The notes under the pieces are model-generated. The model was not told the origin of the DNA and made no database searches. It worked only from the letters and a program-made list of their open reading frames with translations. Shown here piece by piece: positions 12,129 through 23,004 of a DNA stretch of 64,000 nt. This DNA is from Bemisia tabaci (taxonomy: Eukaryota > Arthropoda > Insecta > Hemiptera > Aleyrodidae): positions 12,362,295 through 12,426,294 of the forward strand of contig NC_092799.1 in assembly GCF_918797505.1 (NCBI RefSeq). Reading direction: 5' to 3'. A program made the position numbers and the translations under genes. Every line of letters begins with the position of its first letter. Within the stretch, counting starts at the first letter, position 1.

Positions 12129-12500
12129 TTGGACGCATTTCTATCAAACAGAACTATGTGCAGGTGAAAAATATGGGGTGTGCTCTAGAAAGCTGCATAA
12201 GAAATAATGTAAAAGTGGGCGTGATTCCTTTTGAAGAATTGGAAAAGCGGGATTTTAAATTCAGCAAACAGAACTATGTGCCAACTGAATGTGGGATATA
12301 TGAGCCGCGAGCATGGCACTAGAGGGTTGTGAACAGGGCTCATGAGTAAAGCGCACTTCGAGGAGCCGCGACGACGGCATCCATCTCGTTGACGTCACCG
12401 GCGCTTTATTATTCTCATTCACTCTTACGGCCAGAGAACTGACGAGCACACCCCATATTTCTCACCTCCGCATCAATCTCTTTGATGGAAATACGTCCAA
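12129..12500. repeat. MITE R7, long form
   Basis: Starts TTGGACGCATTTCTATCAAA and ends with the complement GATGGAAATACGTCCAA. Inside is GGGGTGTGCTCTAGAAAG and, near the right, GAGCACACCCCATATTTCTC. A longer relative of the short R7 elements at 18704, 32962 and 51841. Confidence 0.7.
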
Positions 12501-13167
12501 TTCAGAATCTATTCTGCCAGAAAAAAGGTAAACGTTACTATAAACTGGTACAGGTAACCATTTCTCTGGCAGAATCGACTTGGAATTCACGCGGTGTATA
12601 ATACAGCATGAGTGGTAGATTCTATCAATCTTTTTTTTCGGTGTATCACCGACATATTGGCATAGTATTAAGCTAAGAATTTTCAGAATATATTCTTTGT
12701 TTTTTTTTTTTTTTTACGTAAGAGTGCGGCCCAAAAATTCAGAATAACCGACGATTTTGTACAAAAAATATTTGGTGCTACAGCTTCGTGGGAGGGAGGG
12801 CCCTTTTAAGAAAAACGCTTTACACACGAAAAAACTCTAACTTCGGCCCATTAAGCGCGCGGTTCAAGTCTAGAACATCCTATGTCAACGATTAAAGTCC
12901 ACAACCACGTTTCTCGGTATGTGACGATGCAGACTCCCAAACATACCGAATTTTTAAATTGAGACCTACTTGACGGGAGTTCTTAAAAATAACCGTTATT
13001 TTTCTTCTCTTTACGCAGAAAATCCTGCAAGAACACTTCAAGGAATGATGTCGATTTGCACTCTTATTAAAAAGATGAATAGGAGCGGAGATTTTCAAAC
13101 ACCGCAAAGAAGATACCCCCAGTAGCAGAACCATAGAAGAAAAAGATACATATTATGTACGAAAGTT
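12501..13167. other. No supported gene
   Basis: AT-rich with short T tracts. One minus frame at 12892-13134 has no recognisable domain. Confidence 0.4.
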
Positions 13168-13397
13168 AATTTTTTTTTATATAATGCATGCATACAAAAG
13201 TGTTAAGAGTGAACATTTTTATGTAACCATTATATAAAAAAAATGTCATAATTTTCGTGAGCTTTTCGCAAACATACTAAAAATTATTCTAATTCGCGAA
13301 AAGCTCACGAAAATGATGACCTTTTTTTATTTAATAGTTACATAAAAATGATCACTTTTAACACTTTCGTATGCACGCGTTATATAAAAAAATAAAA
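13168..13397. repeat. Near-perfect palindrome, about 230 bp
   Basis: Arms about 100 bp: AATGCATGCATACAAAAGTG on the left pairs with CACTTTCGTATGCACGC-like sequence on the right, and TTTTCGTGAGCTTTTCGC pairs with GCGAAAAGCTCACGAAAA around a short AT loop. MITE by structure. Confidence 0.75.
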
Positions 13398-13503
13398 TAT
13401 TTGTGTATAAAAAAAAATTGCCTTATCTAGCTTTTATCATTTTTCATATATTACGGTCAGGTCTGAACTTTGATTTTTTTTAAATAAACGTTACACGTTT
13501 TTT

Positions 13504-13707
13504 ATGCTAAATAGGGTTCTCTGGGACCAGAGTATCTCCAAGGAGACCAAAAGAAAAATTTTCAACGTCGTCGTGAAGAGTATCGTAACTTGCGGGAGTG
13601 AGGTCTGGCAACTCAAGAAAAGAAATGAGGACATGCTTAGGGCAACCGAGATGGACTTTTGGCGAAAGCCTGCTGGGATATCAAGAAGAGAGCGTATCCG
13701 CAATGAA
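13504..13707 (+). pseudogene. LINE reverse-transcriptase remnant (C-terminal part)
   Basis: The plus-strand reading contains VVKSIVTCGSEVWQLKKR and ATEMDFWRKPAGISRRERI. This is the block that follows the catalytic domain in non-LTR (LINE) reverse transcriptases: the Y/C-GSE-W motif, then an EM-x-FWRR-type segment, ending RIRNE. No catalytic YADD box or endonuclease is present, so it is a short 5'-truncated piece of about 68 residues. It runs without a break into the 36-bp minisatellite, which replaces the normal LINE 3' end. The family signature supports LINE origin; the exact clade is not resolved. Confidence 0.75.
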
Positions 13708-14270
13708 GGGTTCAGGGGGCTGGCCCCCGACTTAACCTCCTTAGGGTTCAGGGGGGTCGTCCCCGGCTTTGGCTCCTTAGGGCTCAGGGAGCTGGCCTCC
13801 GGCTTTGGCTCCCTAGGGTTCAGGGGGCTGGCCCCCGGCTTTGGCTCCTTAGTGTTCAGGGGGCTGGCCCCCGGCTTTGGCTCCTTAGGGTTTACGGGGC
13901 TGGCCCCCGGCTTTGGCTCTTTAGGGTTCAGGGGGCTGGCCCCCGGCTTTGGCCCCTTAGGGTTCAGGGGGCTTGCCCCCGGCTTTGGCTCCTTAGGGTT
14001 CAGGGGGCTGGCCCTCGGCTGTGGCTCCTTAGGGTTCAGGGGGCTGGCCCCCGGTTTTGGCTCCTTAGGGTTCAGGGAGCTGGCCTCCGGCTTTGGCTCC
14101 TTAGGGTTCAGGGGGCTGGCCCCCGGTGTTGGCTTCTTAAGGTTCAGGGGGCTGGCCCCCGGCTTTGACTCCTTATGGTTCAGGGGGCTGGCCCCCGGCA
14201 TTGGCTTCTTAGGGCTCAGGGGGCTGGCCCCCGGCTTTGGCTCCTTAGGTTGCAGGTGGGAGGCCCCCGG
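13708..14270. repeat. 36-bp GC-rich minisatellite, about 15-16 units
   Basis: Unit contains GGGTTCAGGGGGCTGGCCCC followed by a CGGCTTTGGCTCCTTA-type segment. Because 36 is a multiple of three, both strands stay open: plus reads a 12-residue repeat (GFGSLGFRGLAP type) and minus reads another (NPKEPKPGASPL type). Open frames here follow from the period and are not evidence of a gene. Units vary by a few substitutions. Confidence 0.9.
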
Positions 14271-15403
14271 AGTGTTGCGCTTTTGGATGACTCTGATGTG
14301 ATTCATACCCCGTATCCTGAAGTCAATGATTCGCCTTCAAATGGCCGGGTATGCAAAATGACTGCCGTGAAGCACGAATAGTGGTATCAGAATTTAGCAT
14401 TAAGTTTATGGATAGATTTGAAGGCGCTCTTCTGTATCCATTGTGAGTGGCCTTGTGGAACGATGTTGACCAAAAAGTTCATAATTTTGTGTTTTAAATC
14501 GAGCCTTACATTCGAAAATTGCCGAGGAATAATAATTTGAAAAAATAATAAGATTGTTTTTGGTCTCTCCGTCTCATTTCAAAGAAGGGAGCGCCTGGAG
14601 GTGGCTGGATCAGATTGTGTATTTTAAGTCCCCTGGTTCGGTCATCGCATTCTGAAGCGAAACTGAAAGAGTCGCCGTTTAGAAGATCGGAACTTACTCA
14701 AAAGCAGTTGTGAATTTAAAAAGTTTCGCACGGATAAAATAAGCTTTTGCTGATTAACTGTGAATAATCCAATTTGAAGAAAAGGTACTTCATCCGCTGG
14801 TCCAATAGGCAAGCGTAATGCATGGCTGGATGGAGCATCAATGACCAACTAAATCTTATCTGATAAGGAATTTTAAGTGTGAAACCCTTTTTTCAGTCTT
14901 TAAATGATCCAAATCCACCAGCAAGTTTAAAACACTAATTGCAAAATTGCGTATCTCCTGATGAAGTGTCGATTCTTAGTGCAAAAAACGCAAATCTCGG
15001 CATTTCAGCCGTATTTTCTAACAGTTCGAGAAAGTATTAAAACCGCTGATGGAGTTTTACGAAACATCTTATTCTTGCCATCCGTAAGAAGTATTACCTT
15101 TCTACCGAAGGGTAACCTCTAAAGAGGAATTCAGACAGTTTTTTTGCACTCCTGGAAAATTGTGTTTTCCGAGAATTGCTTTTCTCCACTTTCACCATCG
15201 ATAACCAAGGTAGATTAACACTGGTGCACTTACGTTAATTACCGTTTATAAGTAAACGGTAAATGCGATTTAACCGAAAATCTATACAGTTCTTCATCAG
15301 ACCAAAATATGGACAGAATTACAAAATTTGAACCAGCTAACGTAAATCTAACGATAGTTATCGTGAACGAAAGAATTGCTGACATAGGTCGGGTAACTAT
15401 TAT
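14271..15403. other. No supported gene
   Basis: AT-rich with short overlapping frames only. Around 15120-15195 the minus strand has a splice-like segment but it does not continue the ABCA-like frame. Confidence 0.4.
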
Positions 15404-15499
15404 AGGTGGGAGGATGGGAGGATGGGAGGATGGGAGGATGGGAGGATGGAAGGATGGGAGGATGGGAGGATGGGATGGGATCGGATGGGATGGGATATC
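15404..15499 (+). repeat. (GGGAGGAT)n microsatellite
   Basis: About eight near-perfect 8-bp units of GGGAGGAT, decaying to GGGAT units at the right end. The Gly/Trp-rich frames across it are products of the repeat. Confidence 0.9.
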
Positions 15500-16335
15500 A
15501 AGAGCTGGTGCTGTCTGAATTCAGTGCAAGTTCTATTTCAAGCAAGATAGCTGGTCGGAATGCGGACGGCAAAAGGGGAAAAAGCGCCTTCATTTTCGCT
15601 TGATGCAAGATACGATACACATACACCAAAAGCTACCTACTCTACCCTATATCTCATTTTTTACCACATGAGATGGTAAAATGAGATCGCACTGAAATGT
15701 GACCATCGCAATATGCTATCCGAAGGAAAACAATAGTAAATTTAGAACGGACTTATATATATACACGCTGTAAAATGTCATTTTATTTGTTCAAAGAATA
15801 AGAAGAATGTAGAAAAATAGATGTGTTTAGGATTTGAGCGGGTATTGAAGTGAAAATTTGACCCACCCTTTATGGATCATGCCTCTGAGATTTCGCGTGA
15901 ACAGTAGAAAATCCTAATTTTGCAGCACAATTAGATGGGTGCTAAATCTCAAATATTGCACTAATGCTCTCTTAAGGAGCATTTTCAAGGGAAATGTTGC
16001 GAATATAATACCTCTTCATTACGATAAGATTCATAAGATACTCAAACAAAGAACAGCCATTTGATCGTTTGAGTGGTTGAATCCAAATGTTTTTTCAATT
16101 AAATCTTGATTTCTCGATCGGATAAATCCTCATTTAAAAGCGATCAAAATGTTCTGTCAAACATATTTCTAATCGATAAAATGAATAATTATGTCGTTTC
16201 TACGGCAGTATAATAGCGATTTTTGGATCCGATTACATTAACATAAAGTTACGATTTCCTTAGAATCGCAGCCATCGAGGAAACCGCATTTTATCACAAA
16301 CATTACTTTTGGGATGTACTTGATGGCATACTTAC
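15500..16335. other. Flank of ABCA-like exon, no further exon seen
   Basis: This should hold downstream introns or exons of the minus-strand gene. I looked for ATP-binding motifs (Walker A, LSGG) on the minus strand and saw none. A small hairpin with CATGAGATGG/CCATCTCATG-like arms lies near 15650-15690. Confidence 0.35.
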
Positions 16336-16542
16336 TTTGACATTCAGATTCAGAACACGTTCTGCAAACATCTCTCTGATACGCGGCTAATATGAAACTG
16401 GTCAGTGAAAAGGTAAACGAGTATTGCGATAAAAGCCGGAAAACTCCATAAGCTAAGTCCACCCACGGGCCATCTACAAGCTGTGAATGAAGAAAACCGT
16501 TCAACGTCATCAAAGCGTACATGATGGCTGCACCATACGTAC
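16336..16542 (-). CDS. Exon of ABCA-like ABC transporter (transmembrane domain 2 part)
   Basis: On the minus strand an acceptor (TTTATTTCCAG) opens a 207-bp exon that ends at a strong donor, CAAA/GTAAGT. The translation carries a hydrophobic stretch (GAAIMYALMTLNGF), then a polar loop (HSQLVDGPW), then VFRLLSQYSFTFSLTSFI, then a Cys-rich tail (VCRTCSESEC). In ABCA transporters the second transmembrane domain has this order: a helix pair ending in an NxxxG-like motif, a loop, then an LFP-x-YSL-like helix before a Cys-containing linker to the second ATPase domain. The exon starts with two bases completing the Gly codon begun by the exon at 17383-17454. If translation ran through the donor it would stop about 30 codons later. 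ABCA assignment is from overall pattern, with no ATPase domain seen; another polytopic membrane protein is possible. Confidence 0.6.
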
Positions 16543-16805
16543 CTGGAAATAAAGCGTAAAGTAGCGTTCCAAGTTCATAAAGTTCTCAGGTCCAAATCCG
16601 AGGATTTAATTTGGTCTACTCCTTTATGACGAAGGACACGTCCAATAAGAGGATGGCGACAGGGGGTTTTACAGTAAAAAGAGGTAGTTCAAATTCCCCG
16701 GAGACCGTGGGAAAATAGAATACTGTGGCGATTAGGCATCGCAGAGCGCCAGATAGTGCTGTTGTAATATTGCTTAAAAGCGGCTCAGATATGTGTACAT
16801 AAAAA

Positions 16806-17014
16806 GGTGGTGAAATGTTGCTGGGTCAACACCATTTCGCGGGGAAAACACAGGCGAAAATTTCCAAAATTTTCAATTAGAGTCAAAAATCAGTTTTGTA
16901 TACTGGCACTCATAATTAGAGCTTAACTGTTTTTACCTCAAATTGAAATTTTTGGAACTTTTCGGCTTTGTTTTTCCTGCGAAATTGTGTGGACCCAGCA
17001 CCACTTCACCGCCT
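16806..17014. repeat. Palindromic MITE inside ABCA-like intron
   Basis: Left arm starts GGTGGTGAAATG and contains GCTGGGTCAACACC. The right arm contains GTGTGGACCCAGCACC and ends TTCACCGCC. A related end is at 30575-30640 (TGCTGGGTCCACACC). Lies in the 840-bp intron between the two minus-strand exons. Confidence 0.65.
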
Positions 17015-17382
17015 TGTTACGCACAGTTCGGGCCAGTTTTTAGTGTTTTTTTCTCATTTGATGTGTGTGTGAGTATACTCCCAACATTGGTGTAAAATCA
17101 GTAAGCAACAACCCAGCTCATTGATATAGTTCACCCGCGGATTGATACGTTGTTTTTTGTTCATCATTAAAATCTTCATCAGTCAATAATCCCAGCTAAA
17201 AAATAAAAGTTAATAAATTATCTTTAGAGGTGCGACAATATCTTCAATGATCATCACAGCTAAGTTGTGAGACAGTGATATGGTCTCATAATTTGCTTAC
17301 TTATCTGGGTTATTAGGTGAAAAGTTCTTAGGTTTATTGGATTTTTAGGTGAAAATCAAGGGAGTTTTTTGCAGAAACTTAC

Positions 17383-17454
17383 CTAGTATTAAATGCACTA
17401 TGATGTACAATGAAAATGCATTGGCGTAAGATTTGTGGAAACTATAGAGGAGAA
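17383..17454 (-). CDS. Upstream exon of the ABCA-like gene
   Basis: A 72-bp minus-strand exon between an acceptor (ATTTCTACAG) and a donor (ACTAG/GTAAGT). Only one frame is open: two leading bases, then LLYSFHKSYANAFSLYIIVH and a few more hydrophobic residues, then one trailing base. That trailing G joins the leading GT of the 16542 exon to give Gly with no frame change, which supports both boundaries. YSF followed by an NAFSLYIIVHLILG-like helix resembles the YLLSFLF...TAYV...N...G segment of ABCA transmembrane domain 2. The exon before it (higher coordinates) was not found; it should end with a single overhanging base. Confidence 0.6.
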
Positions 17455-17459
17455 CTGTA

Positions 17460-17930
17460 GAAATGGTGAAACTATACCAAACCATGGATCTCGACTGAGA
17501 TGTTTGAAAATTTCCGCTCATATTTCAGCGTTAAAGAGAATGTTTTGAAAAGGACGACGGAATTTGTGCGAAAATGACGACCAGATCTGCTGTGCTAAGA
17601 AAAAACGCCGTATAAACCTTCAGGCGTTGACAAATTCCCTTTGATAAAACACGAATTTCTTAGTGAACTTATGAATATCATCCTTCCAATTTTTCAGATA
17701 ATTTTGTTTCCAATTTCAACTAAAGTCCCTGAAAATTTCAAGAAAAAATATTTATAACTTTCTTCAAAAATAAACATTTAACTGAAGGAAATTTGGCAAC
17801 TCTCGAATGTTCATACGGCGTTCTTCCTTAGCACGGCAGAGATCCTCTAGGTAGGTGAAATGTGACAGGATATTTACAACGTCGCAAATCAAGATAGGTA
17901 GTCTCATGGTAGCTATACCGTACATTTGCA
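17460..17930. repeat. Diverged palindromic element split by R1
   Basis: GGTGAAACTATACCAAACC at the left and a GGTAGCTATACC-type right end (near 17915) resemble the palindrome at 10922-11176. Between the arms sits an R1 MITE (17587-17839), flanked by CCAGATC and GAGATCC. Inference: the R1 copy landed in an older palindrome. Confidence 0.5.
17587..17839. repeat. MITE R1, copy 2
   Basis: Begins CTGCTGTGCTAAGAAAAAAC and ends TTCTTCCTTAGCACGGCAG, with GTATAAACC and GTTCATACGG next inward. Nested in an older element. Confidence 0.85.
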
Positions 17931-18703
17931 AGCTCCGTGTACGAGGATAAAACAGGGACTTAGGTAAGTAAGTGTGAATTGGCAATATCGGCCCACATGC
18001 ATTGCCGCGCAGACACAACTCTTTCAAATGAGTATAATTATCTTTCCCCACCTCTGGCCCCTGTCGTTTTGGGGCTCATGCGAGTGCCCGACTGATTTAT
18101 GGGCAGTTTGTTCTCCGGGTCAATTATTAAATCGTTATCGATATCCAATCGATATAATAGAGTATTACGCATATAGTATAAGACGCGTATATCGATCAAG
18201 TTCATTCGATAGACAATTTAGCAATCGAACCGCTGGGCAGTTCAGTGGCTGTGTGCACTGTGCAGACTTGACAAGGCTAGATTTTGCGCAAGGCCGCCAA
18301 AACCCTTCCATAATAGTCGCAGACATTGTCACATGATTATTATCTGCCGATAATGAGCACTCTAGTATCTTGGTTGCACTTCATTCAACAAAGTAAAAAA
18401 TGTATCAACTTTAAGAAGCTGAATTTTGGAATTTGAGGGAATTTATCACTAAATAAAATTCTCACGTAAAATGTTATTAGAGTGCAGAATAATTTTGTTT
18501 ATTGAGAAAATTTGCTGGTTGTAGACCACTAGTTATTCGGCTCCTCATTTAATATTCCAGATTCCACAAAACATTTTTAGCTTCTTTTTTTTTTTTTTTT
18601 TTTTTACTAAGCATTTATCGTGAACTTCTACACATTAGAATTTTACACATTGTAACTAAATTTAAAAGTGGATGCTGCAAACAACAGAGTAGTTTACATT
18701 ATT

Positions 18704-18828
18704 TGGACGTATTTCTATCAAACGGAACTATGTGCATTAAGACATGAGCTCTGCGACCCATAAGAATACATACATAACAGGGCTCACGTCATAATGCACA
18801 TAGTTACGTTTGATAGAAATACGTCCAT
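18704..18828. repeat. MITE R7, short form
   Basis: Ends TTGGACGTATTTCTATCAAA and TTTGATAGAAATACGTCCA, arms about 50 bp including GGAACTATGTGCATTA and its complement. Same design as 32962-33078 and 51841-51966. Confidence 0.85.
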
Positions 18829-20035
18829 TTATAATATGTTGTTTCGTTTTGTCTTATACCTATTGGTTCAGTCTTAGGGATTCGCCAGCTCCCAGGGTTT
18901 CACCCTATTGTCATTTTCTGACGAAAATTTTAAAGGACTCGGATCATCTCGGCACGACAAGGGTCGCGCACATTGTTATTGTGCCTTCAATTTTCTAAGT
19001 TGGCCAAAAAACATCCTCTGCTCGGCAATAAGTAACTAGTCAGCGAACTGTGTCCTGCGTTGTTTAAAATTGTTTCCTCGCAAAAATCATGCCAATTCCC
19101 AGCTGCTAATTTTGGTACTAGCTCGATTTCTTTCAATCTCCCCATTCGAAGATCGGAACCCTCTAAATCTTTTCTTTACGTTGTCTCGAATCGTTGCACT
19201 CTGCTTGATTCAATGAACTATACAATTTTGAATGAGCTTTGGAAAGGACGACGATAAGCTTTACGACCGAAGACATGGCTAATGCGAAGATGCGCATTTT
19301 CACACGCAGAGATGACAGTCTTGCACGTACGTGTTTACCGTAGGTTACTCATCTTGCAGTTGAATTTTGTTCCTCCGCCAGATTGTTTGTCATGTAAGTA
19401 CATACTTTATATTTTGTTTTAATTAAAAGTAAGTCAGAAGAAAGTTAGTGCATAAAGGCAGTGTTTACTAAGTGCAATTACATAGTAATATTAATGCTCT
19501 AATACCGGAGTGTAAAGTGTGTTGTCTTTTCACTGATTGAAGGGGCTCCTCTTTTTAAAATTCATCGCAAAGATATTGAAATGAGTTTCAATTTTGTTTG
19601 CATTGCAAATTGTCGACCTTTCTCATACATAAAGCTGATTTTGTTGATCATTTAAAATCGGCATTAATTGACCAAACTATGTAAAAATAACAATTTTGGT
19701 GATAAAATTGCAAATGTATTGCATTAAATCGAAACAATATTTCGATACTTGCATGTCCTTGTGTCATCTGGGTGAGGAACCGAAGGCGTGGAAAAGAATA
19801 TTGCATTAAAATTTAAGGTATATTTTACTGTGAAAAATGAGCGATTGGAGAGATGTATTAGTCTTTCCAAAAATTAGAATTTGCAGAAAAGGTGCAAAGA
19901 AGTAAAACCGTCTAAATTATCATGGTAAAGGAGGAAAATGAACTCAAGTATTAATGAAAATAGATCCTGAAATTGCCATCCAGCTTCGTTTAAGAAATCC
20001 GCGGGTTCCCCCCGGACTTCTTACAGCCGATTGAA
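18829..20035. other. No clear gene; faint LINE-like frame
   Basis: The plus frame at 19060-19257 contains NLPIRRSEPSKSFLYVVSNR. This loosely recalls the segment after the reverse transcriptase of some LINEs, where F/S-Y then W-N occurs, but the key Trp-Asn is absent. I do not assign it. The rest is AT-rich without repeats I recognise. Confidence 0.25.
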
Positions 20036-20870
20036 GAAGGCTATTGAAAGTCATACAGCTGGCTGTAGAAAGCGGAGCAAATTACGAGTATATAGCCGGG
20101 CTATACGTGCGTGAAGTATACAGTCGGGCTATAGTTCCTATCGCCGGGCTTTACACTTTATCGTCATTGGCTATAAAAGGCTATAAGAAATTGTGTAGAA
20201 ATTCGTGTGCTTTGAAAACCATTAAGTTTGATACGAGACTACCTTAATAATTACAAAACACACATTATATTTTCCTTTAAAACATATTTTATTTTCATCA
20301 AAATGAGAAAACTCCATACAGAGTGTGCAAACATTTCAAAATCATGAGTTGAAAAGCTCTGACTCCGCGAGATTAAATGTTAGAGCCTAACTTAAAGCGG
20401 AGCGGCGACGCACTGGCGCCTACAAACCTAACATGGATACTTCACGCATTGCGCAATGCGTGAAGTATCCCTGTTAGGGTTGTAGGCGCCAATGCATGTT
20501 TCGCGCTCTCTGCCAGCCCGCCGCAGCGTGCCACGGCGTCTGAAGCAACTATTTCACACCAAAGGTATTGCACATTATCATAAGAAATTGAAGGCGCTCC
20601 AACATATTAAGAATGACAGGCATCCTTCAAAAGTACGGAGCTTTCCTCGCAAATTAAATCAAGATACTGCGGCCCAAAAAGAGAGCGGTTGTCCAAAAAC
20701 TCACTAAGTCCTAGCATCCGTAATTAGTAACGTTTAGCATACACTTTATCGCCAGGCTGTTGCTTAATCGCCATCGGCTATAAAAAGCTCTAAGAAATTG
20801 TACAGCCGGCTACAGCAGCTATTGGAAATCTTACAGCCGGCTTTAGGTCAATAGTATTTTGGAACACACA
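20036..20870. repeat. AGCCGGCTATAG-rich element split by R10
   Basis: 20036-20190 and 20745-20860 both repeat motifs of the kind CAGCCGGCTATA and GGCTATAAAAGGCTATAAG. R10 (20327-20740) lies between these halves. Likely one short repeat-rich element interrupted by a later insertion; boundaries are approximate. Confidence 0.45.
20327..20740. repeat. Repeat R10, second copy with hairpin
   Basis: Matches 5828-6224 along its length, including CAAACATTTCAAAATCATGA at the start and GAGCGGTTGTCC toward the end. Its hairpin (20415-20490) reads GGCGCCTACAAACCTAACAT and returns as GTTAGGGTTGTAGGCGCC, with TTCACGCATTGCGCAATGCG at the centre. Confidence 0.75.
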
Positions 20871-21758
20871 TTCTACTGCCAATTTTTACTAGGGAAATAT
20901 GATTCTAATGTTTCCCCTTTTAAAACGTTATGTCTAGGTTTGGCTATAACATTCAAGTTCATCACAAAATGGGGTGAGGAAAAAACATGGTTCTTCCTTA
21001 TTTTGTTGTGTAGCTCTGAGCGTGAAAAATTTATCAGAGGTTTCACAAGTTTGAACGGTTCCGGTCAGTCTAACTCAAGCCAGAGGTAGACTATTTAGTC
21101 ATGTTTAATAACGCCTTGCGCGACGCATCAAAACTGAAATATCACCATTAAAGACAGATGACGCACATATCTCTATCTCACATGAATGGACGTGAGAGGT
21201 TGTTTGACGGAATGCATGTATTGTAATTGAAGGCACTTAATAATCCACGATTGAAAAATCAAACTACTCTTTGGTTTAATTGATGCATGCTTTTCAAACA
21301 CTGGTAAAGTATTTCAAAGTGTTGAAGACAGCAAATGAAGAAGTTGCATGAAGTGCATCGAAAAGTAGCATTGGAAGTTTAATAAGGTCCCGGTCTGCAA
21401 TGAATCATGGTATCATTGATTGAGGCTCGTATGAATTTATAGTTTTTTTTTCGAGGTGTTTTAGAGACTCCGATAACTCCTAAAAATGAATAAATAAAGT
21501 GCCATGTTATTGACCATCTTTCTCTAGCAAAACGCAAAATCATTCAAGCCATTTCATAATTTGAAACGGAAATAAAACATTCCAACCCCTCTCGAGAGAC
21601 TTGCCGGTAATCTTTTAAAACAAATTTTATGTTCGGACTTCCGATGTAATCTGAGCTTTAACCAATTGCTTAAATAGAAATGTGACGTCACAAAGCAGGC
21701 AATTTAATGAGAATTTTAAACCCCACACATGCCGTGAAACTTCTGCTTTGTGTTATAG
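20871..21758. other. No supported gene
   Basis: AT-rich, with no repeat family or domain recognised. It leads into the splice-bounded segment at 21759. Confidence 0.35.
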
Positions 21759-21848
21759 GGAGCCACCAAATTCAAAATCGCCGGGAACATGTTTCACTGT
21801 ATCTGTACAGTTGGAAGTCTGCGCCGCATCATCGACCAGTGCTAACAG
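21759..21848 (+). other. Candidate coding exon, unassigned
   Basis: A 90-bp segment lies between CTGCTTTGTGTTATAG (acceptor-like) and AACAG/GTAAGT (full-strength donor). Two of three frames are open. One reads EPPNSKSPGTCF and onward; the other contains REHVSLYLYSWKSAPHH. The second has an aromatic pattern that could suit several secreted enzymes, but nothing is specific enough to name. No neighbouring exon was identified. It may be chance. Confidence 0.25.
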
Positions 21849-22274
21849 GTAAGTCGACTCGAGTTAAGGGAAGCCAGATCTGTCTCGGAGGTTATTCTTA
21901 AGGAATTAAAATACAAGAAGATGAGAAACCAAAGGCTAAAAACAAAAAGAATGCCTGAGACGATACATAAAGTCTATCACCGTAAAACGCTGTAACCTGG
22001 TCCAGTTTTTCCTTTTTTCCAAAAACTTGTACTCAGAATGAGGCATACACTGAAAAGAAAGTTCAATCATATGAGTCGAAGTTTAATGTCCCGTATGGTT
22101 GAACCATTCAATCTCTCAAAGTCAAATTTTAGTTCGTTGAATCGAAAGTTCGAATCGTGTGACCGAATTTCTTCGATCAGATTTGTTTAGTTGAAGAGTT
22201 CGTTCTCAAGAATCAAATGTTCGATGTGACCAGTCAAAGCTCAGTCAGGCAAAGCGATTAGTTGGATCAATATA
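21849..22274. other. Intergenic, possible CACTGAAAA-ended element
   Basis: From about 22049, CACTGAAAAGAAAGTTCAAT begins a segment rich in TTCGAAT/GTTCGA motifs, abutting R2 copy 2 at 22275. CACTGAAAA is the same kind of terminus as R2/R3, but the right end could not be defined. Confidence 0.3.
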
Positions 22275-22684
22275 ACTGAAAAAAAACTCTCGGCGTTTTT
22301 TCCAAGGTCCGTTGGCACCTTTATCATCTCACTTTTTTTACCAATTATTGGAATTTTACCAAGACAGATTGGTAAGCTTACCTAAAAACCGGTATTTTTA
22401 CTATTTTTTCAGGTAAGAATACCACTTTTATTGGTAATCAATTCCCGGTAACTTTGCCATTTTATCTCGGTAATTCTATCAGAGTCGATAAAAAATATTG
22501 ACGTTTTTACCAAGGTCCTGTAAAATTACCGAGAAAGTTCAATAATTTTACCGAGATTTTTCGGTAAAATTACCAATTTCATAAATGGTAATTTTACCAA
22601 GAAAATACTGGAATCAAATAGAACCCTGAATTCTTGGTAATTTTACCCTTTTCTTGGTAAATACACCGAGATTTTTTTTCAGTT
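22275..22684. repeat. MITE R2, copy 2 (inverted)
   Basis: Begins AACTGAAAAAAAACTCTCGG and ends CCGAGATTTTTTTTCAGTT. The interior matches copy 1 read in the opposite direction, with repeated GGTAATTTTACC motifs. Confidence 0.85.
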
Positions 22685-23004
22685 TAAGGAACACCGAACG
22701 TTTGGCTGAATGCGATCGGACTCATTATTTCTGTGTAAGCTTCTTTTTGCGCGAGTGCCAGAAACTGGATTCCCAAAAATCTGATGGATGCAGTTCTCAT
22801 TCTCTAAGCTCATTATATATTGACGGACACGAATTTCGGACCGTGCGTCTTACATTCAAAACGTCGAGCTTCGTGACAGCAAACAAATGCAGGTTGTTTG
22901 CGACACTTCTGAAGGCAAAACTTAGTTTTATGACGATATTTAACTGCGTTTGCGGTAAACTGGCGGAAGCATTTGCGAAATTATAGTGAAAAGCCTGACC
23001 AATC

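Noticed and set aside
13491..14306. 271-codon minus frame of NPKEPKPGASPL repeats
   Set aside because: A 36-bp period keeps all frames open; it is the complement of a minisatellite.
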